Positions 20,708-31,974 of a stretch of 64,000 nt of DNA are shown here, piece by piece. The stretch is from Vanessa cardui (lineage: Eukaryota; Arthropoda; Insecta; Lepidoptera; Nymphalidae): positions 7,442,501 through 7,506,500 of the forward strand of contig NC_061140.1 of assembly GCF_905220365.1 (NCBI RefSeq), in the 5' to 3' direction. How positions within the stretch are numbered: the stretch's first letter is position 1; each line of letters begins with the position of its first letter. The notes under the pieces are model-generated. The model was not told the origin of the DNA, did no database searches, and saw only the letters and a program-made list of their open reading frames with translations. Both the position numbers and the translations under genes were made by a program.

Positions 20708-22599
20708 CTATTCCGTCTTACTTGCAAGTGGTAACAGTAAAATTGAAGGCATGAAATCTTTTTATTATAAATAGGTGCGCCTGTACGCGGATCAGTTTGG
20801 TATAAAGCAAAATTATAACCATCTTCCCCTCGACAATATATCAAAGGATATTGCAAACTGTCGTAAGCTCTGTGGGTTTCGTAAATACGTTGCAAACGAT
20901 TGTCTCTAGAACGGATAACGATATCACGCCTATCACATTCCTGGTCGACCAATACCACAGCAACTTCATTCGTGGATGGAGCATTGTAACGCCCAGGGTG
21001 CTCCTGCGTTGGACGCCTATCGGCATTTATAACAATTTTATAATTGTTATCATGATCTCCAGGAAGAGCTTCTAATGCCGATTTAAAACTGCATACATAC
21101 GAATTAACCTGATGCAACATGTTCTGAAGTTGTGAAATGAGTTCAGCATTTAAATTCGGGAAATATTGATTTCTTATATTCGACTGTTCGTCGTAGTCGG
21201 ATACAAAATATATTTGAAGAAACTTAGGTTGGTCTTCAGGCAAAAGAGATCCTATCAAATGGTAAACTTGACCTTGTATTTTAAAAGTAGGCATGAAAGG
21301 ACCTTCGGAGATTTGTTGCGCACCAAAGGATGTCATCTGAAATGCACTATTATAAGTGCGAATGTTGTCTAAAAACTGTTTAGATTGCACATGTTCCCCC
21401 AAAAGTAGTGATTTCAAAGGTTCCGGTGGGTCTTCGAATGAAGGCAAATTTATTTTGCCTCCAGAACAACAGAAACCAGCCGACTCCTTACTCCACTTTG
21501 AAGCATTACAAAAAGAACATACCACGTTCATATCGCCTATTACAGAAGATGATTTGTAATCAATTGTGAGGTTATAAGCAAACCCACTTTTATATTTGTC
21601 GGACCATGCCACCTTATTTCTAGGTTGGTCTTCTATGTATACATCTAAGTTATTAAGACTATGTCGAAATCTGTCTGCAGTAAGACGGGCCTCTCGCTGT
21701 TCGTCCGTTTCAAGAGACCGAATATTTTCGATTCTTAATCTTTCATTAGACAAACTTATTAATCGTTCTTGTCTCAAAGAATTGTAATGTTCGCGTACCG
21801 ACTCTAGTCGTTGTTCATGCTCATGTTCATCTTCGAGAGATCTAATAATATTGTGGTGCACCCTATCATTTGTCAAACGGTCTTCATATTGAGTAAAAGT
21901 TTCAGATTCTCGAGATAAAATATGACGTTCGCGATCAGCTGTGAGACGCAATTCCCTCTCAGTGGAGGTTTCTGACTCGCGAGACAATATATGACGTTCG
22001 CGGTCAGCTGTGAGACGCAATTCCCTCTCAGTGAAGGTTTCTGACTCGCGAGACAATATATGACGTTCGCGGTCAGCTGTAAGACGCAATTCCCTCTCAG
22101 TGAAGGTTTCTGACTCGCGAGATAATGCATGCCGTTCGCGGTCAGCTGTGAGACGCAATTCCCTCTCAATGAAGGTTTCTGACTCGCGAGATAATGCATG
22201 CCGTTCGCGGTCAGCTGTGAGACGTAATTCCCTTTCAGTAAATGTTTCAGACTCGCGAGATAAAGTTTGTCGTTCGCGGTCAGCTGTGAGACGCAATTCT
22301 CGCTGTGAAGCAGTTTCAGCTGCTCGGGATAACACATGTTGTTCTCGGTCAATGGTAAGCCTCAGCTCTCGTTGAGAAAAGCTTTGAGACGCCCGTGATG
22401 TAGCTCGTCTCTCTCTGTCAGCTGCTAATCGCATCTCTCTCTCTGAAGAGCTTTCATTGGCTCGAGAAGTTGAGGCACTAACTCTCATAGAGTTTAACCG
22501 ATGTGCTCTTTCCTCTGCCGATTCTTGAGAACGCGCATTTCTCATCCTCTTAGCATCTCTCGAATTTCGAGATAAAGATGGTCTTTTTTTAGGTGGCAT
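20689..22599 (-). CDS. Helitron H1 N-terminal protein segment
   Basis: A 636-residue frame starting MPPKKRPSLSR, the same start (MPPKK) as in H2. Residues about 40-240 are tandem 23-residue units of the form RELRLTADRERHxLSRESET, highly charged and predicted helical. About 361-380 is a Cys-rich block (CSFC...FCCSGG) followed by LPSFEDPPEPLKSLL, and about 415 onward is the Helitron N-terminal domain (FQMTSFGA, FKIQGQVYHLIGSLLP, FLQIYF). It ends in sequence from the palindromic insertion (NRTNYNG), so the true product would have continued into the Rep frame. A basic, DNA-binding role is likely from composition. Confidence 0.88.
   Translation of the reverse strand: MPPKKRPSLSRNSRDAKRMRNARSQESAEERAHRLNSMRVSASTSRANESSSEREMRLAADRERRATSRASQSFSQRELRLTIDREQHVLSRAAETASQRELRLTADRERQTLSRESETFTERELRLTADRERHALSRESETFIERELRLTADRERHALSRESETFTERELRLTADRERHILSRESETFTERELRLTADRERHILSRESETSTERELRLTADRERHILSRESETFTQYEDRLTNDRVHHNIIRSLEDEHEHEQRLESVREHYNSLRQERLISLSNERLRIENIRSLETDEQREARLTADRFRHSLNNLDVYIEDQPRNKVAWSDKYKSGFAYNLTIDYKSSSVIGDMNVVCSFCNASKWSKESAGFCCSGGKINLPSFEDPPEPLKSLLLGEHVQSKQFLDNIRTYNSAFQMTSFGAQQISEGPFMPTFKIQGQVYHLIGSLLPEDQPKFLQIYFVSDYDEQSNIRNQYFPNLNAELISQLQNMLHQVNSYVCSFKSALEALPGDHDNNYKIVINADRRPTQEHPGRYNAPSTNEVAVVLVDQECDRRDIVIRSRDNRLQRIYETHRAYDSLQYPLIYCRGEDGYNFALYQTDPRTGAPIYNKKISCLQFYCYHLQVRRNRTNYNG
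21890..22480 (-). repeat. 69-bp in-frame tandem repeat in H1
   Basis: About eight units of 69 bp, e.g. GTTCGCGGTCAGCTGTGAGA recurring every 69 bases, with near-identity in the central four to five units and decay at the edges. The unit length is a multiple of three and encodes 23 residues. The same DNA is open in two other frames, which explains the overlapping shadow frames. Confidence 0.9.
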
Positions 22600-22974
22600 T
22601 GTGTATTTTCAATCAACAGTAACCAAAGCTACCTTACACTTACGAAACCTATTAATATTATATAATAACTAAATATGGTATATAATTAAACACTACTTAC
22701 ATATATAGTAATAATTATATGATATACTTATATAGTAATAATTATTATTATATGATAATTACGAAAATAAACTATTAATATAATTAAACACTACCACAAT
22801 AACTAAAATGCGTACCTACTACTACTTCACTTATAAAGAAATAAAATTTTAACTAATAATATGCTTAGACTAAAAGTCGCGCTGAAAAGCACGGTTGGTA
22901 AATAACAATTATTGTCTGTCAATAAGGTCGAACACTCTAAACGTCTATTCGCATCAACAGCCAAATATTGTATG
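22600..22974 (-). other. Probable 5' leader of Helitron H1
   Basis: AT-rich region between the predicted start site and the MPPKK codon. It holds imperfect repeats of TATAGTAATAATTATATGAT near 22700-22765. No open frame of interest; the 84-codon frame at 22827-23081 crosses the promoter-like block and looks fortuitous. Confidence 0.45.
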
Positions 22975-23006
22975 AAGCTCGCGCGCGGACCCGCCGCCTT
23001 TTTATA
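22970..23006 (-). promoter_or_regulatory. Candidate TATA promoter of Helitron H1
   Basis: TATAAAAA on the - strand (23006-22999) lies in a GC-rich block (GCCGCGGGAGG upstream, GGCGGCGGGTCCGCGCGCG downstream). About 31 bp downstream, TTCATAC near 22975 could serve as initiator. Spacing and direction fit the H1 coding frames. Confidence 0.45.
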
Positions 23007-23142
23007 CCTCCCGCGGCGTAGCGCGTCGAACGCGGCAACCGATACACAAAAATAATCCTTATGGCATGATTCTGTATTCACGCGCGATGACTTATAGCGT
23101 ATTTCATGTATAACTTTGGTGTTTCTACACCGATTTACATGA

Positions 23143-23578
23143 TTCTTTTTTTATTGAATAGGTAATAATGTGAACTTTTGTAATTAGGGATGAGTGAGAG
23201 TATTGTAAACGTAAGAGTAGACAAATATAGTCAGAAAGCGCCGAATTGCTAAGCTTCCGGAAGTTTCACGTGTTATTGTGAGTCAACTATGAAAGATAGA
23301 CATATGCTGTCGAGGAATTTATTTTTATATAATAATTTAAGAACATTTGTGTCGTACATGATTTCTATGTAGCTTTAACCATTAAGGCTGCACACGCGAC
23401 GGAAGCTTAATAAAATGGAGTAACTTCTCCCGTTTTCCCAATATTTCCCTTCACTGCTCTACTCCTATTGATCGTAGCGTAATGAAAAGTATACTATAAC
23501 CTGCCCAGGAGTAGGAAGAATAATTGTGCCAAATTTCGTTAAAATCCGTCGAGTAGTTTTTGTTTCTATAACGAATAT

Positions 23579-23611
<33 letters not shown>

Positions 23612-23722
23612 AATTTTACTGATTGCATTTTTGGCACCAGTAGCGATCCCTTATCATCCCTTGATAGTTTTTTTTTAAATAAATTTCATGAACAGAAATG
23701 GCCTCTCTACAGATTTATTATA
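23143..23722. other. Non-coding stretch with a CAGA microsatellite
   Basis: Contains (CAGA)n at about 23578-23609. A typical transposon-end phrase precedes it (GTGCCAAATTTCGTTAAAAT, CCGTCGAGTAGTTTTTG) and GGCACCAGTAGCGATCCCTT follows, so part of an unidentified element is likely. Confidence 0.5.
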
Positions 23723-23906
23723 AGTATAGATATAATAATATTATAAATGTGAAAGTAACGCTGTCTCTGATTGTCGCTCTTTCACTACCAAACCAGCAAA
23801 CCGAATTTCGTGACATTTGGTATGAACCACACTTGAACTCCAAGAAAGGACATACACTACTTTTTGCCAAATTCATGACAACCAACCCCTAAAATGCAAC
23901 AACTAG
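23723..23906 (+). mobile_element. Mini-Helitron (H1-type ends), decayed
   Basis: AGTATAGATATAATAATATT, then ATAAATGTGAAAGTAACG, CGCTCTTTCACTACCAAACC, ACATTTGGTATGAACC, and a decayed end AAATGCAACAACTAG|T. The order matches 6531-6728, but the 3' hairpin is destroyed. Confidence 0.75.
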
Positions 23907-26560
23907 TAATATATAAAGATTCAGGGAGTCTAGTAGCTACCTGTATAAGTATTTTTTTACCAACAATAAGAAAAATCATGATTTTTTATTCTTTTACACA
24001 TTGGGTCTTAACAAGAATATGTCTTAATAGGCTGGCGAAGCTGAGAACGCATTGAAAAAATTGTGGTCAACATTTGGCCAATAAGTATCCTCACATTTGT
24101 AAAGTAGTATGATGTTTGACAAGTGTCAGCGTAGCATCATGTATCAGATACACTAAGATAGAAAAGTGGGGCCATTTGTTTTAGTTATTTTGTAGTGCAC
24201 TTTCCTTTTAAATATATAAATAAAGATACAGTTACAGAGCTGCGATAATTCAGAGAAAGATATATATTTACAAAAGAGTTCGTGGCTCTTTCTCCTCTAC
24301 TTGTCAAACGATTATATTTTTTGTTTGGCATCTATTGATGAAATTTATTAGTAAAAACTGGATATTAGAGTATAATAAAAACATTAATAAAAGGAAATTT
24401 ATATATGTATATACTTTTCTCATTTCATTATAAAGATAATTGTCGAATTTCTACCACGGAACGAACTCTTACAAACAATTATGTAAAACATTCTGACACA
24501 AGGCCACTCCTAAGAGCAAAAGCTTATCACATTAATATCATATGTCCTGGGCTATGTTACGGAACATTTATTTTTATTCAGAGCTATTGTCTAACATGGA
24601 ATGCACTTACCTAGAAAATACTTATGGAATGAAGGATAAAATTGTATCGTACTATAAATATTTATTCTTTTATTTCACGCTTTTAAGTTCAATCACTCAA
24701 CTGATTATTACGTATTATTATATAATTTTGAATACACATAGGCATAGAAACTACATTGTTCCTGATTTTTTCCCTAATACGTAATACCTTTATAAAAGAA
24801 GAACACGAAAAAAAATTCAATGAAAATAAATGAATATCGTCAAAAGTTTCTGTAGTACGTTTACATGTGTTTTCTTATCAGCTGATTCAGTTTATCGCGG
24901 TTATTCATATTGATATAAAATGCTTCCTACCACGATTTTATACAGGAAAATATTACAATATAGTTTTTTTTGTTGATTGAAATAAGTAATTACAGTATTG
25001 GAAACTAAGTTATTTAAACAAAAGAATGCTGAAATTCAGACATTCGTGTTTATTTTTTCACTTTATTAATAGGATTAGAGAGATACGACTTGTTTATTTA
25101 ACATAATTAAAAAGATAATTCAGTTGTTGTTTACATTAATTATATAAAATAAGTTATATAAACAAAGAGTCTAGTACAAATAAAATCAGCCGAACGGATT
25201 GTCTAAGGCTTAAAGGAACTGATAAACTGGAATCCTACGTAGTGTAGTGTAGTATAAATGAGATTGCAATGTAATTAGTGGGAAATAATGAAATAACTCT
25301 TTCGTGCTCTGCGAGAAGATGAACTGAGCGTTTTAATTGAGTTACTAAAATGTGTAATTTGTAATGTGTAATGTGTAACTCACGTGTAATTGATTTTTTG
25401 TTTTTATCACCCGCTGTCAGTTAACAACTTCTATGATACATTTGGAAATATGTCCTACATTTCCAAATTTCACCACTGTTTATTTGAATAAGCTTAGATT
25501 CTTTTTTTTAAATGTCACGTATAGCGTTATGTTTAATTATTATGTTTGATTCAAGTCATAGATTTCGTTGATGGCTTTTATACATACCAAACATATTGCT
25601 TACACTTTTTGACAAGATGAAGATATTACGAAGATTATTGAGTATTAAATTTTTTGTTCTATACTTCCTTATATTTGCGTTTGCATTTTTTATTTGACAA
25701 CTTTAAATTCAAATAATTGTAAAAGTATTTTGACCTTTAAAACTCGTAACTGCTAATATATGTGCGGGTCAAATCATGCAACTGAATTTGAACTGGATCC
25801 ATTTAACCATATTGTACGAACTGGTACATGTTGATATTACAATCGAGTATTGATTTGTGTAACTATATTATGTACGTGTAAATTATACTTTAAATCACCA
25901 TTTAATAACAATTTTAATTATCTTGGCAAAAAGCGTACCAGCCCTTTTCAACAGTGTAAGTAAAGTAAATAGACGGTGCTATATTTACCTTGAAAGCTTC
26001 GTTTTAAAATGTTATTTTAAATTTATATTTTTTAAATGAAACATTTTACAGAAACATTGTGACGGTAATTTTTAATGTCTTTCAATGATACCATTTAAAA
26101 CTATTATTCAGCTTACAAAATTGATAGTGTTTATAAAGCTTAAAATCTGAGAATATTTTTTCATATAAAAATATGCTTCTGAAGTTGACGGAATATTTTA
26201 CGGTACGCTGACAAATGTCTCCGCGAATTATGTACCTGAAGGATAATAATGGATGAAGGTATTCATGAGGCCAACCACGTGCAAGGGATTTACGCGTCTT
26301 AGGTAAAAGAAACGTCTGGACGTTTGTATTTGGCAGCTGTTAGTTGTCACTGTAATCAAATTATCACATTGAATCCATTACTGACTGGGATCTTTGTCTT
26401 GTTTAATATAAATGATTAGGAGAATTGGTGACATTCATTATTGTTATTCGGAAATTTATTATAAAATTTATAAACGAAAATACATCTGATTAATATGTTT
26501 AGCGATAAGTATTTAATGTTTCATTCAGCGTTGGTTGATTCTTTTCTTTTTTTTATTGTA
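23907..26560. other. AT-rich stretch, nothing recognised
   Basis: No gene, RNA or known repeat identified. The 69- and 80-codon frames at 24405-24784 overlap each other and lack features. Confidence 0.5.
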
Positions 26561-26818
26561 TAGGTTGGCGGAGGAATGGGCCACCTGATATTAAGTGGTC
26601 ACCATCACCCATAGACAATGACGCTGTAATAAATATTATAAATATTTACTATTCCTTAAATCGACAATGTGCCACCAACCTTGGGAACTAAGATGTTATA
26701 TCCCTTGTGCCTGCAGTTACACTGGCTCACTCACCCTTCAAAGCGGAACACAACAATACTGAGTACTGTTATTTGGCGGTAGAATAACTGATGAGTGGGT
26801 GGAACTAACCAGACCCAG
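26561..26818 (-). repeat. Family R repeat, head-truncated
   Basis: Reverse-strand R copy from TAGGTTGGCGGAGG to GAGTGGGTGGAACTAACCAG. The GGGCTTGCACAAAGCCC palindrome that should follow is missing. It has a small TAAATATTA duplication near 26630. Confidence 0.8.
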
Positions 26819-27949
26819 AAAAATACAGTAAAATTATTATTTTCTAAATCCTCTTATAACATTCTATAAGAGCGCATTGAGGTTCGTATGTGTGCTAGGA
26901 GTTGCTAGTGTCCAGGAAATCTGATAAATAAGAGTCACAGGTGCCATATATGTACATAAACCTTAAATGAATATGCATCATAATATGACTCATAAACTTG
27001 GGATTAGAATATTGTTTATTTTTTTCGTAATATTGCTATCATAGTATACGCAGTGAACTGACTTTAGCAAATTGACATGTACAAAATTGCTATTGATTTT
27101 TTAACTCAAGACTGCATATTTTCACATTACGAAAGCAAAGCAGCGCGATAGTGCTCTATCATCGATAAAAAATTAAAAACGCGATCGTTTTTTATTTATC
27201 TCATAGTCTATTCATGAATAGCAATTGGTATGAAAATTGCAATTCCTTGCAGATCCTTCTCTCTATTTAATTCGTAACATTGCCTTTATATTTTAACGAG
27301 GCTTATATATTACAAGGATTAACGTGATGGAATACTGAAATATTATTTAGAAATGTGGTACCTATTTCGCTATTCATTCTAATAATAACTGAGTCTTTGG
27401 TCTGTTTAAGCGCCGTAGCTTTGAATGTGTTCCGAGTATTTGCTCGCCGTTGGACCAGCTAATTCAGATAGGCTATACTCAGTTAGCTGCAGGCACACTA
27501 ATTTTGTATTTTCTATTACGATAGTATCGACACATGATAAACCTTTAACTGAGTCTTTATTTGGTCTAATTAATAATCATTTTCCTAGATATTCATCATT
27601 GGAGTGTTTTGTAAAAAATAAATCAGTAACGGAAAATTTTGGGTAGATTAAATCAATTCCTTTGACATGCAAATGAAGAGTTTAAAACTGGATTCGGATT
27701 TCGGAGAATCAATTATCCTACGTCGCTCTCATTGTACCACGTTGCCTATTTGTTAGTTCAACTTTAAGTTGTCACTTGTTCGGAATGAGGTTTCCACTGC
27801 GAAATTTATTTAAACACGTTTTAGTACTCGAATATATGGACAAATTTACGGATACAACTATGAATTATTAAAAACTAACCCATTCTCCAATAACAATTCA
27901 CGAGTGCTCAATTTCGAGAGTCGAGACCATGAATGGGTTATATAAACTA
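26819..27949. other. AT-rich stretch, nothing recognised
   Basis: No coding or repeat signal supported. The 73-codon frame at 27425-27646 has no domain. Confidence 0.5.
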
Positions 27950-28205
27950 CTAGCTAGCTGTGCTCGCGATTTCTTGCACGTTTGAATTTTATTTTATAGA
28001 AAAACTTTTTTAGAAAAAAAGCTTAAGTTACTCTTTATTACATTGGCTATCTGCCGCTGAAAGTCCCATCAAAATTGGTGCAGCCATTCCAGAGATTAGA
28101 CGGAACAAACAAACAGACAAAAATGGTAAAAAATATTATTTTGGTATATGTACCGCATGTACAATACACATACATATGCATTTGATGAAAAGTGGTTACT
28201 TTTTT
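27950..28205 (-). repeat. Helitron-like repeat, partial
   Basis: Begins CTAGCTAGCTGTGCTCGCGA and includes CTCTTTATTACATTGGCTAT, GAAAGTCCCATCAAAATTGG, GGAACAAACAAACAGACA and TTTTGGTATATGTACCG. These are the blocks of a common lepidopteran interspersed family, by recollection, with a CTAG-adjacent GC-rich end. Exact superfamily uncertain. Confidence 0.5.
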
Positions 28206-28317
28206 TATGTTTATCAGTGAAATATTTTTAGGTAATATCGATAATTGTTAATCTTTCTTACTAACATCTAGCTTTTTCTTACTAGTATCTAGCTCGATAT
28301 ATAGTATCGTTCTAGAG

Positions 28318-28456
28318 TGGAGACCGCGTCTCGGCAAACGTAGTGTAGGACGTCCTCAGGCACGGTGGAGTGACGATTTACGCAAGGCGGGCAGGAGCTG
28401 GATGCAAATAGCCGGAGAAAGACCACAGTGGCGTGCACTTGGAGTATTACGTTTTT
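28318..28456 (+). pseudogene. LINE (RTE-like) ORF2 C-terminal fragment
   Basis: Frame from 28318 reads WRPRLGKRSVGRP, then ARWSDDL, then SWMQIAGERPQWRALG, the characteristic C-terminal block of lepidopteran RTE-type reverse transcriptase proteins (W-GR---RW-DDL ... W---A-----W---G). About 46 codons without a stop but with no flanking reverse transcriptase. A 5'-truncated fragment. The antisense 60-codon frame here is a shadow. Confidence 0.8.
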
Positions 28457-29540
28457 ATATATAGTTGTCATTATATTAAGTAGGTGTTGAGTATTTGTGT
28501 CATAGTAGTAGTTGTCAATTCTTAATAAAATTGCGAATATGTGTCACTACGTTGCTTCGGCTTTTAAAATTTATGCGATTTAGCGGTAACTGAATTTAGT
28601 GGTTTTAAAATAACTCCATTAAAATCCATTATTCTGAAAAAATGTTTTGATTTTCCATCAAGCTATAGTGAAAACTATGTTCATCGTAAAATAATCTATT
28701 TAGCGTTTTTCTATGTGTTTGCTTTTATCTATGTAAGCTGTTTCACATACATTTTGAAAACATATTTTACAACTTTTTTTGACATTTCGCTTCTGTTATA
28801 TAAAAAACTGTAATAAGTTTTATATATAACAGTTTAAGTTTAAGTGTTTTATTAATAAAAATATTTTAAATATAAATATGAAATATTCTGTAGATTTTTC
28901 ATACCATTCCATAGCAAAATTAGATTTACAGTATTTAAATTTAGTCACAGTTGTTTGAGTTATTCTTTAACAAAAATATATGCCAGCTAGAGCAAGCCCA
29001 AGAGTTATGCTCACTTGGCATAAAATTACTTTTGAAAATTCAATGAACTGATGAAATTAGAATAATTTCTTATTAAATATTTAAGAAAATCGTTCCCCAG
29101 GCCGCTGTAAACTAAATTCATAAAGTGGACTATAAAAATACACTACCATCCACTACCAAAACACAGGTTCAATAATTATATTATTAACCAATAGACAATT
29201 CTTTGTCGATAGATAAGATTTCATGATTCATGAGAATGCTTAAAGCCTAGAACGACTTACAACCTGCAGAATGTATATTGTTATAGGTTTATAGTAAAAA
29301 TACTATGAATGATGATTTCAATTCCGGAGAATCATTCCATGGGTCAAAAATCCACGATTTTCGAAAATGCAATCCTAGGTGAACGTTAAATTAAAAACTT
29401 ACAATTTTTATAATTCGTTATGATCATGTTGTAAAAAAATCTATGAAACCTCAAAACTCCATTATTAATATATTCCACTCTATTATAAAGATATATGCTG
29501 TTAAAATACTGAAACACACCGATGTATACAGTATATCGAA
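28457..29540. other. AT-rich stretch, nothing recognised
   Basis: No gene or known repeat. A TTTATATATAACAGTTTAAG / ATAAAAAACTGTAATAAG near-palindrome at about 28798-28835 is the only structure seen. Confidence 0.45.
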
Positions 29541-29670
29541 ATTGAAATATCTTTGCCGGTTCTTCCCAGGTCCGAGGTGTTAATTTCCGAACCGGTGGTA
29601 GATTTTTGAATATCAATGAGCAAGTGTAATCACTTGCCTTTGACTTGACTTGATTTTTACTTTGAAGTTT
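29541..29670 (+). repeat. LINE 3' tail fragment (TTGCCGGTTCTTCC type)
   Basis: TTGCCGGTTCTTCCCAGGTC, then CCGAACCGGTGGTAGATTTT, CACTTGCCTTTGACTTGACT. Same block order in reverse at 58798-58960. The 119-codon antisense frame 29386-29745 runs through this repeat and is not a credible gene. Confidence 0.65.
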
Positions 29671-30268
29671 GAATTCTGTCCTAAAACAATGACAGAAAAA
29701 TGTAAAACAACAAAATATTGGAAGTAAGAAATAAGTTAACGGCACGGATTTTAGTGAATTGACACTTTTATGTAATTTTAGATTATTATTAAAAACATTA
29801 TCTATAAATTAATAAAATAAATAAATAATACAGCAATGTGGTGTTAAAATTGAAACAAACATAGCTTTGGCATACATGCTGCATGTAATACATGGAAAAA
29901 ATCATAGAATGCTGTCATATTTTAGGTTAGTTTTTGGTGAATATAAAAAAATAATATATACTTAAATAATTGGTTAGTTTTGTAATCCTTCTAAATCATT
30001 TACAATACGAAATTTGTGTAAGACTCGAAATGCTCTTATAAAAGCTTAACTACTAGGGCATTAGAGGAAAAGCGTCTTTATTAAATAACTCAATAAATTA
30101 CCATTAATGGGATTAGATTCGCTACATTTATGCTAATAACAGATGTTACACAAGGATTAATTTGAAACATTTCATTCATTTTTATGCTAACGGTATCATA
30201 TGTACCCTATTGTTATTTTTATCGATGAAATTACATTAATTTTAAAATTTGTAAGAAACTTAATAGGT
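29671..30268. other. AT-rich stretch, nothing recognised
   Basis: No features seen. Confidence 0.5.
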
Positions 30269-30564
30269 ATACAACAACAGCCTGTAAATTCCCACTGCTG
30301 GACTAAAGGCCTCCTCTCCCTTTGAGGAGAAGGCTTGGAACATATTCCACCACGCTGTTCCAATGCGGGTTGGTGGAATACACATGTGGCAGAATTTCTA
30401 TGAAATTTGTCACATGCAACCTGCATCTTCACGATGTTTTCCTTCACCGCTGAGCACGAGATGAATTATAAAGACAAATTAAGCACATGAATCAGCGGTG
30501 CCTGGATTTGAACCCGCAATCATCGGTTAAGATGCACGCATTCTAACCACTGGGCCATCTCGAC
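30269..30564 (-). repeat. tRNA-derived SINE (S1), near full length
   Basis: Reverse-strand copy from tail (ACAACAACAGCCTGTAAATT) to head (CCACTGGGCCATCTCGAC). B box seen as GGATTTGAACCC. A small deletion lies before the B box (GGTGCCTGG instead of GGTGCTTGCCTGG). The 83-codon frame here is a repeat frame. Confidence 0.88.
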
Positions 30565-31677
30565 TCTAATCATCAACATCATCATCTAATAGATATGAAA
30601 TTTTAAAAATGTATATTACAAAGAATATATGACTTTATAAAATTAAAAATAATAATTTACTTCATCTCTGATGTTAGGTAAATGATATCAATGATAAATC
30701 AGTATTTACGATATTAATATTAGGATTAACTTTAGTTTCAAAACTGGAAAGTTCTATCTACCATATATTTAGACTAACTGACGTTTATAATGATCAAGTG
30801 GTCCGTGGATGTGATTATTTATTGTTGCAGTCTTTCTTTGTTTTAATGCGTAAAAGTTCCATATAACCTCGTTTGACCCCCAGGGATGCGAGTTCAGCCT
30901 TCTACCGGTCGTAAAACGCTTCAACCCTTTGAAGATTTATCCTGCTTGAATAGGTTTTTAAAGAACTTTGATACCTCGACAACATAGTTCTATATATTTA
31001 AACAAACGTTGATATTTAATTAATTTAAATGAACGCATCAATATTTTGTATCCTTTATATTATTTATTCCTTTTTTTTTCTATTTATCTTAGCCGGGAAC
31101 TCGTAGTTTGTATCGTGGCTTGACTACCTAAGCTTATTATCTAAAGTAGAATTAATTACCAAATCGTGTTAGTAAGACTATTTAAGAACGTGTAGTGGAA
31201 AACTGAACTTAATTAAAGTTATTTTCTTGTGCTACGTGCTTTCATTTCTTAGCTGTAACTGAGCTTAAAGTTGCATTTATAATGAATTTAAATTTCTTTA
31301 TGATTAATATACTGTACATGAAACTGAACACCTCTTGGTTCCAATGGATGTTTGTCTTTGTTGTTATTTCATATCTCACTTCTATTTAAATGAATTATAT
31401 TAAAACATAGAGAGACAATGTTTCAACTGGTTCAAAGTGCCCACAGATGAAATCAACTTGTGCCGTTTTGCTCTGCCAAATAAAGGACGAAAACTATTCA
31501 TCATAAGATGATATTTGCTAACTAACACATCGGTTTTCTGTATTTAAATAAACCATTGAAACAACTGAACCACTCCTTAATAATAATCGAATTATTATGA
31601 AGTAGTTCCGTCGTTTTATTGCTTTGTGCTAATTCAAATGAAGTGCTGTTATGCCTTCCTAACTGAGATTACCACTT
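30565..31677. other. AT-rich stretch, nothing recognised
   Basis: No coding or repeat signal supported. Confidence 0.5.
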
Positions 31678-31974
31678 GGTGGTAGGGCTTCGTGCAAGTC
31701 CGCCTGGGTAGGTACCACTCACTAATCAGGTATTCTACCGCTTAACAACAGTACGCAGTATTGTTGTGTTCCGGTTTGAAGGGTGAGTGAGCCAGTGTAA
31801 CTACAGGCACAAGGGACATATGTACCATCTTAGTTCCCAAGGTTGGTGGCGCAATGACGATGTAAGGAATAGTTAATATTTCTTACAGCGTCATTGTCTA
31901 TGGGTGATGGTGACAACTTACCATCAGGTGGCCCATATGCTCGTCCGCCAACCTATTCCATAAAAAAAAAAATT
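31678..31974 (+). repeat. Family R repeat, full copy
   Basis: From GGTGGTAGGGCTTCGTGCAA to an 11-A tail after ACCTATTCCAT. Best-preserved full-length R copy. The poly-A tail favours a retroposon. Confidence 0.85.

Larger units (their letters stand above)
17257..23142 (-). mobile_element. Helitron H1, near-complete but inactivated
   Basis: Rolling-circle transposon on the - strand. The 3' terminus is certain: a hairpin of CGCGGACGAAGTCGCG (17284-17269), then GGCAAAAGCTAG with host T at 17256. It encodes an N-terminal domain protein (20689-22599), Rep (19956-20474 and the start of 17252-19882) and a PIF1-type helicase (17252-19882), which make one polyprotein in intact relatives. Two lesions break it: a frameshift near 19966 and a 210-bp insertion at 20498-20707. 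The 5' terminus is not proven. 23142 is only the first plausible A|TC site (TCATGTAAATCGG) beyond the promoter-like block. Confidence 0.85.

Noticed and set aside
21873..22352. 159-codon second frame in H1 as an overlapping gene
   Set aside because: It is the 69-bp tandem repeat read in another frame. Regular periodicity keeps several frames open.
22827..23081. 84-codon protein upstream of H1
   Set aside because: It crosses the TATA-like GC block and AT-rich leader, has mixed composition and no domain. A fortuitous frame is more likely.
29386..29745. 119-codon - strand gene
   Set aside because: It runs through a LINE 3' tail repeat and has no initiation or splice context. The conserved-looking part is repeat sequence.
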